A DNA stretch of 64,000 bases from assembly GCF_029227915.1 (NCBI RefSeq), contig NC_079875.1:6262001-6326000 (forward strand), given 5' to 3'. This stretch comes from Hydractinia symbiolongicarpus (taxonomy: Eukaryota > Cnidaria > Hydrozoa > Anthoathecata > Hydractiniidae). This document shows positions 56,760 through 64,000 of the stretch, piece by piece. The notes under the pieces are model-generated. The model searched no databases, was not told the DNA's origin, and worked only from the letters and a program-made list of their open reading frames with translations. Every line of letters starts with the position of its first letter. Position 1 is the stretch's first letter. The translations under genes and the position numbers were made by a program.

Positions 56760-58470
56760 CACTAATACTTAAAATCCAACAACACTTGTCTTCTCTTATC
56801 CAACCTTTCATCAGCAATAACGTCATCAACTTTAATCAGAACCTCAGAACCTGCAAATTCCCTAAATAGTCCAATAACCTCAAATAATCTATCACCGGGT
56901 TCCACCAAAAATACACAATCATCATCCACAACCACTTCCTTTTTAAATAAGTCTTATTCGACCTCCCAAGTAGAACACTAAATTACAATGCATTCAAATG
57001 ACCCCTGAACTCTTCCAAAAACAATTTGGTTTATGGGCAACCCACAACTAACGCCGTTCAATGATCCCTAATGATTCCTAATCAAAAAGATTTGAGAAAG
57101 CAACACCCTTAAAAATAATTTACGAATCCATGTGAACATATCTGCATTCATCTTCCCCTTACCCTCAACTGTCTTCTCTATCTGCTAAGTAACACCTTTC
57201 GAAGCATTTTTCTACCCTTCTACTACTTCCATGGACCTTAACATAATTGAATAGATTGGGAAACCAAACCATCAGAGCTGGTTTTGATCAATCGTGCTCG
57301 GATCATTCACTGAACACTCTGTATTCTTTAAGTCTCTCATTCTCGAACCCTGAGCTCTTTGAGATAAACCTCGAAAGTGAGGTTTTAATCTCAAAGAGCT
57401 CTGGGGATATAATTCTCTGTACATTTGTGTTTGTGTTTGACTTCTCTAAAGTAGTTATTTACTATTCACGACATTTTTCTAAAATTTAAAACAACCTCGA
57501 TAGGATATTCCATACTAATACTATTTCAATTACTGTTCACAATTTAACCATTCAAGAAAGGAATACACGTCCACGACACCTCTTATACAAAATATTCTTA
57601 AGCCCCACGTTCACAACGATTCCATGTCGAATCTCTTGACACCTGCATACCACGTATTTACACTATTTAACTCTTCCATATCTGTAATCCTCAGATACAT
57701 TTACCTGTTCCACAATTAATATTCAAAAAATCCGATTCCATTAACAACAAACACCATCTTCCAAATCTTCTGTTCCTCGCTAGGTACATGATAGTCACCC
57801 AACTTTAACTCTGGCAACCTAACCTTATAACCTGATAATATTCCCTCATAACACCTTCATACTTAATAAAATCATTCTTTGCTTCTCTCTCTCGCCCTTC
57901 AAGGTCCTATTAATTATATCAATTCCCTTAGCTCCCTCCTAATTAAATCTATCTATAGCCTCTGTAAGTTTCTCCAAGGCCTTATCATGGCTAACTCTCT
58001 GTTCGTTGTCTTGTAAGATATCACATAACTTTTCCTCTGTACCACCAAATTTTGTCCATACATGATCAACATGCCACAACCAACCCAATAATGCCAGGAT
58101 GTGCATCTAACGCCATCTCCCTAAGTTTAGCCAGCAACGTAGATACAGCTCCCAACTGTTTCTTATTCCATTCACCTGCCAAACGTTATTACCACCCCCA
58201 ATCCTACCACTGCTACTACTACTACCTGTACTCCACCCTCAAACACTAATTTTCATACCAATACCCGTACGCATTAGAGACTATGGTTGTCCCCTTCTCC
58301 CTAATTAACGTTTTTACTTTTTCTCTCAATGGAAACATCAGTTTTTATCAATTGCCTCAACAACTTCTTAGTCTTCGCAGCCTCCCCAGACAACTTATTA
58401 AGTCGCAATCTCAATTCCCGCATTCACCACCCTAACCATCTCATTATCTCTCAACTTATTATTTCACCAG
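56760..58470 (-). pseudogene. Decayed coding region, unknown repeat family
   Basis: The minus strand contains protein-like segments broken by stops and frame changes: LSGEAAKTKKLLRQLIKTDV (about 58370), WNKKQLGAVSTLLAKLREMA and HPGIIGLVV (about 58150), HVWTKFGGTEEKLCDILQDN and SHDKALEKLTEAIDRFN (about 58020), GYKVRLPELKLGDYHVPSEE (about 57810), and VDDDCVFLVEPGDRLFEVIG to RRQVLLDF (56760-56945). The plus strand is C-rich here (GA-rich on minus), switching to T/G-rich beyond 58480, as expected if this is the body of one inserted element. No reverse transcriptase or transposase motif was recognised. Confidence 0.45.
57352..57401. repeat. Inverted repeat around GAGCTCTTTGAGAT
   Basis: GAGCTCTTTGAGATAAACCT pairs with AGGTTTTAATCTCAAAGAGCTC's complement across a 6-nt loop, with a 2-nt bulge. 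Confidence 0.75.
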
Positions 58471-59521
58471 CCTTTGTCTAACGTCATAATTGGGACTCTT
58501 AAACCACAGAGTAGATGGGTTTAATAAGAGCAGTCGATGTTAAGAGAGATGAGGCTAAGAATTGGTTAAGGAAACAACCTAATATTACAATATAAAATGA
58601 TACAGTGGTTCATTCCACATCCATCCAACAAGGCGATTTAAGACAACATGGAAGTCAAGGTATTGTTAAACGGTTTAATAGGACTTAATAGACAATAAAG
58701 GACTAACTTCTCTATTTAGTTTACCTTAATTCTTCCAGGAAGGAATATTTATTGTGAAGGTCATGTTCTTTTAGGTATTCTAGATCTACCTCCAACAGAT
58801 ACCCTCATTCTCACTGTTGCAGTGTATAATTTCTAGTTCGAGTATCCATCCATATAGATTGTTTGAGTTTAGATACATAGATACACTATTTTTTTATTTT
58901 TTTTGGATCGTTGTTTGTTAGGTACCTTTTGTTTGCTTGTGAGTTTCTGTTCGATATAATAACACTCCGATACGTACTGCGTTTTTATCAAAGTGTAATA
59001 TGTCGGATAGGAGCACTAGTTCTACTGATGTGGTGTTGACTAGTGTCCAATGATAACCCAGGTCTTGTGTAGTACTAAGCTGTATCTAATTCGTATTTTA
59101 TAATGTATATGTTTCGGAAGTTCTCTTGGTGATGATACTAGTTTTAAAAAGTTTATCCGACAATATTGACTGGTTTCCTTTGGACATCTGGTCGAGTGTT
59201 TCTTTATGATTTGCAAGTCGTATGAGTTAGATTGATTTTTTGTACCCGAACACGTTCCCTTTCAGACTGTTCTGTTCTTTAAACCTAGTTATGTCTTTGA
59301 TAGCTACTGGAAAAACTATACCGTCGAAGTTGAGATAGTTTCTGTATTTTGTTTATCTTTGTGGGTCCTTTAGCTATAGGTAAGCGCTGTTAGTACTGCG
59401 TACATAAAACAATTGTTGTCATTGTTTTAAACGTCTTTTCCACCCCGTTTTTGACATTTACTTGTCGTTGTAGTTCAGTATAGGCTGACCCTTTTAACGA
59501 TTTAAAAACACCAGTTACTAT
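58471..59521. other. Intergenic, no gene recognised
   Basis: T- and G-rich on plus, unlike the preceding stretch; may be a non-coding end of the decayed element. Confidence 0.4.
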
Positions 59522-59628
59522 CAACCTCGATCCCAGGGCCTTTAGCCTTTTTTATATCAGGATGAAACGTACTCGTACACGTTTCATCCTCATATCAAAA
59601 AACGCTACAGGCCCTGGGATCGAGGTTG
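59522..59628. mobile_element. Foldback MITE, 107 bp, with 10-bp target duplication
   Basis: Arms of about 48 bp starting CAACCTCGATCCCAGGGCCT pair across a 5-nt loop with few mismatches. CAGTTACTAT lies flush on both sides (59512-59521 and 59629-59638), a perfect 10-bp duplication of the target. Duplications of 9-11 bp point to a Mutator-like transposase acting in trans (inference). Confidence 0.9.
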
Positions 59629-59689
59629 CAGTTACTATAACTATACTTTAATCCTAGAAATTATCCCACCAGATTCACTAGTCGAAAAT

Positions 59690-59965
59690 CATCTACTTTT
59701 GACTGTATTTTATTGACATGTAAACCTCTTTACACACCTTCGCATACAGATTAACACCAAACACCTTCAACACCATCAGAACTGTAGCATTTTACAGCAT
59801 TACTTGTTCGAGTGTACCCCCCAAATTGTTTGATTGTAGACCAAATAGCTTTCTCTTTTCAGGTGCTACAATCTTCTCTAGTACCGATTTAGTAGCATAT
59901 TTTATTTGTATTTTTAGACATTTCTTTAGCAATTCTGACGCAGTTTTTATGGAAGATGGTGGGAA
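59690..59965 (-). pseudogene. Decayed coding fragment, unknown family
   Basis: The minus frame reads TASELLKKCLKIQIKYATKS, then VLEKIVAPEKRKLFGLQSNN and LGGTLEQVML, a stop, and in the same frame VLMVLKVFGVNLYAKVCKEV to a second stop. About 85 codons with one internal stop. May belong to the same element as 56760-58470. Confidence 0.4.
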
Positions 59966-60451
59966 GTTAACGTGTGTAACAGAGGGAATTTATCATCACG
60001 AGTAGTTATAAAAGTGCGAACTTAGCAGGTGAGTAAAAAATTATTGGTAGCTCGACATAAAGTGTAGAAAATATATATACTTGCACTAACTCAAACTCCG
60101 ACTCGGGTTTTTCTAATAACAAAATCAATGATTTAAACTAGATCTTTTTTCGGCAAATCTCAGGCTCTTGTTCTTAAAATATTGTCAGATTCACAACACA
60201 CGCCGGAAACTGATTTGATGCGACCAATAATTTTTGCCACCTTAAATTACTTTTTCCAACAAACGCCTAATTACAAAACCAATGTTTTTGCTCAAAAAGC
60301 TGCAGGCCATATTCTAAATTTGTCAAGTGAGGCAGTGGGACAAGACAATTGAAAACCACCTTTAAAAAGTTAACATTTTTCTTTAAGGTGAAATTTAATT
60401 TGAAGGAAAAAAACTATTTCCACTATTTTCATACGTACGCACACATCCACT
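59966..60451. other. Intergenic, includes the 3' end of the ATP synthase transcript
   Basis: No coding feature. The part next to 60452 must hold the 3' UTR of the minus-strand gene; no clear poly(A) signal was chosen. Confidence 0.4.
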
Positions 60452-63890
<3,439 letters not shown>

Positions 63891-64000
63891 CTAAAAACAA
63901 ATATGGATATTATACAATTGTTCAGGTAGTAATCTACAACCTTGGTCAAAATATGTTGAGACAAGACAGCTAACTTTAAAGTTTAAACTCTTAAAATGTG
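63891..64000 (-). other. Intron 1 of the ATP synthase alpha gene (partial)
   Basis: Starts (minus strand) with the TTTTTAG acceptor for the exon at 63890; no exon seen up to the window edge. Confidence 0.7.

Overview
The window is AT-rich eukaryotic DNA: genes with short introns, long intergenic stretches and many transposon remnants. The protein families (mitochondrial ATP synthase alpha, a securin-like protein, MFSD8-like transporters) and the element types (Penelope-like, CR1/jockey-like and RTE-like retroelements, Helitrons, piggyBac- and hAT-type elements) fit an invertebrate metazoan. A cnidarian, perhaps a hydrozoan, is my best guess from the overall look; no single feature proves it.

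Layout. 1-728: edge-truncated Penelope-like reverse transcriptase (minus strand). 1520-5235 and 17570-21745: two arms of an inverted segmental duplication, each with an intact intronless 12-TM MFS gene (3445-4860 minus; 17844-19262 plus). A third intact copy lies at 29790-31205 (minus). Between them are a CR1/jockey-like LINE (12940-14785), a THAP-domain relic (10598-11120) and a head-to-tail array of four non-autonomous Helitrons (22507-25130). 26808-27287 is a piggyBac-type MITE. 33638-35085 is a degenerate coding region of unknown family. 42820-45935 is a hAT-like element bounded by perfect 16-bp inverted repeats. 46408-47320 is a second decayed LINE. 48708-51144 holds three spliced exons of a probable securin. 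51593-52714 is a second tandem Helitron pair. 53496-54545 is an RTE-like LINE tail with a PHD-type finger set into its reverse transcriptase. 56391-60000 holds short Helitrons, decayed coding sequence and a 107-bp foldback MITE with a 10-bp target duplication. 60452-63890 carries eight exons of the mitochondrial ATP synthase alpha gene (minus strand), whose first exon lies beyond the right edge.

The host genes do not form a pathway. The most informative unit is the MFS trio. All three copies keep full-length frames, a TATA box about 70-80 bp before the ATG, and a pair of AACAATG (SOX-type) motifs exactly 12 bp apart. The third copy is a mosaic of the other two, which points to gene conversion. 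Most of the remaining structure is repeats: tandem Helitrons rich in TGACGTCA sites, several minisatellites, and a small MITE family with CAACCTCGTCCCCAGG-like ends.
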